Below, one piece after another: positions 5,998 through 6,534 of a stretch of DNA of 6,534 nt (position 1 is the stretch's first letter; every line of letters starts with the position of its first letter). Below the pieces are notes generated by a model. The model ran no database searches, was not told where the DNA came from, and was given only the letters and a program-made list of their open reading frames with translations. The position numbers were made by a program, and so were the translations under genes. The DNA lies in contig DAOVAK010000160.1 of assembly GCA_030671095.1 (NCBI GenBank), positions 1 through 6,534 on the forward strand, in the 5' to 3' direction. The stretch is from Deltaproteobacteria bacterium (lineage in GTDB: Bacteria; Desulfobacterota; DSM-4660; Desulfatiglandales; HGW-15).

Positions 5998-6090
5998 CCC
6001 CGTTAAATAAGAGCTTTTAAATACCTATATTTTAAGATAATCTGAGGAACATAATAATGATATATTTCAATAAAACCCTATTTAACGGGG
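5998..6090. repeat. 93-bp AT-rich element with perfect 12-bp terminal inverted repeats
   Basis: CCCCGTTAAATA (5998-6009) and TATTTAACGGGG (6079-6090) are perfect reverse complements enclosing 69 bases that are strikingly AT-rich. The repeat begins ten bases after the 239-nt structured segment ends. The length and symmetry fit a small MITE-like insertion or a long hairpin. Flanking bases show no clear duplication. I cannot name a family. Confidence 0.5.
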
Positions 6091-6198
6091 CAGGCGCTCC
6101 ATCATTCGATGTAAACCGCATATATCGATTAGCGCTAAAAGATCTATGATTTCTATGGGTTGTAGAATTTCGTAGACGTACAATTAGCTCAACTCCAT

Positions 6199-6203
6199 GG
6201 AGG
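6199..6203 (+). promoter_or_regulatory. Ribosome binding site of the ligase gene
   Basis: GGAGG lies 5 bases before ATG at 6209, an ideal spacing that fixes the start of the partial ligase gene. No convincing -35/-10 pair was found between the 93-bp element and this site. Confidence 0.8.
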
Positions 6204-6208
6204 CAATT

Positions 6209-6534
6209 ATGGTTTCACCAAAATCATCTGAATACCCTCTGTACTACGAAAAAGAGATTGAGACTGTGGACCGGGAGAGATTGGAAACCCTACAGCTCGA
6301 CAGATTAAAATGGCAGGTAAAGCGATGCTATGAATCTTCAGAGTTTTATCGGGAGCGGTTTGATAGGATTGGCCTGAAGCCGGAGGATATTAGCTCCCTC
6401 GATGATGTTTTAAAGATTCCTCCGGTTACCAAACAGGAACTCAGAGACGAGCAGTTATCCCACCCCCCTTTTGGCCGATATGTAGTCGCCCCCCAAAAGG
6501 ACTGGAGAGAACTTCATCCATCCACAGGGACAAC
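6209..6534 (+). CDS. Phenylacetate-CoA ligase-like adenylate-forming enzyme (5' part)
   Basis: The frame is open from ATG at 6209 to the window's right edge: 108 complete codons of a protein that normally has about 430. The N-terminus has the PaaK-family pattern: an aromatic patch (YPLYYEKEIE), then LDRLKWQVKRCYESSEFYRERF, a GLKPEDISSLDDVLKIPPVTK block and the HPPFGRY segment. The visible part ends in HPSTGT, the beginning of the Ser/Thr/Gly-rich ATP-binding loop. Such enzymes activate phenylacetate or other carboxylic acids with ATP and CoA in the cytoplasm, via an acyl-adenylate. The specificity-determining and C-terminal parts lie outside the window, so the substrate is open and no gene symbol is given. 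It is on the same strand as the transporter operon but 483 bases downstream, with two repeat elements between, so co-transcription is uncertain. Confidence 0.88.
   Translation, partial: MVSPKSSEYPLYYEKEIETVDRERLETLQLDRLKWQVKRCYESSEFYRERFDRIGLKPEDISSLDDVLKIPPVTKQELRDEQLSHPPFGRYVVAPQKDWRELHPSTGT

Noticed and set aside
6122..6150. TATGAT (6145-6150) as a -10 box for the ligase gene
   Set aside because: No recognisable -35 hexamer at 16-18 bases upstream, so the single hexamer in AT-rich DNA is not convincing.
5726..6208. CRISPR array or tandem repeat in the long gap
   Set aside because: The repeats seen are inverted pairs, not regularly spaced direct repeats with unique spacers.

Overview
The window is dominated by a five-gene, plus-strand operon for a branched-chain-amino-acid-type (HAAT family) ABC importer: a periplasmic binding protein (1054-2298), two membrane permeases (LivH-like 2409-3266, LivM-like 3271-4260) and two ATPases (LivG-like 4257-5024, LivF-like 5021-5725). 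The last three genes are joined by ATGA stop/start overlaps. After a gene-free gap of about 480 bases, the 5' third of a phenylacetate-CoA-ligase-type adenylate-forming enzyme begins at 6209 and runs off the right edge. Liv-type importers beside acyl- or aryl-CoA ligases are common in anaerobic, aromatic- or fatty-acid-using Deltaproteobacteria (Desulfobacterota). With the moderate GC content this suggests such an organism, but nothing here fixes the taxon.

Layout. 1-89 carries what looks like the last 28 codons of an unidentified gene. 90-233 is GC-rich and non-coding as far as I can see. 234-263 is a good sigma-70-type promoter (TTGACA, 18 nt, TATACT) pointing at the operon. Between it and the operon lies a decayed IS200-like element: a minus-strand TnpA remnant (363-662) that keeps its HUH histidines and catalytic tyrosine but has lost its N-terminal third, flanked by two matching 19-nt hairpins (315-333 and 698-716). 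717-1053 is a leader region with two interlocking inverted repeats (877-935). A GC-rich stem-loop (2347-2397) lies between the binding-protein gene and the first permease gene. The gap 5726-6208 holds a weak terminator-like hairpin, a 239-nt segment closed by a perfect 10-bp inverted repeat with several internal hairpins (5749-5987), and a 93-bp AT-rich segment bounded by a perfect 12-bp inverted repeat (5998-6090).

How the genes work together (inference from the families). The binding protein would capture a ligand in the periplasm and deliver it to the LivH/LivM channel, with LivG/LivF hydrolysing ATP. The downstream ligase could then activate an imported aromatic or carboxylic acid to its CoA thioester. 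That link is only by neighbourhood, and the 480-base gap may separate two transcription units.

The genes themselves are ordinary. The less explained signals are all intergenic: the structured 239-nt segment, the 93-bp palindromic element, the IS200 remnant separating promoter from operon, and the leader inverted repeats. None was confirmed by comparison or folding software.
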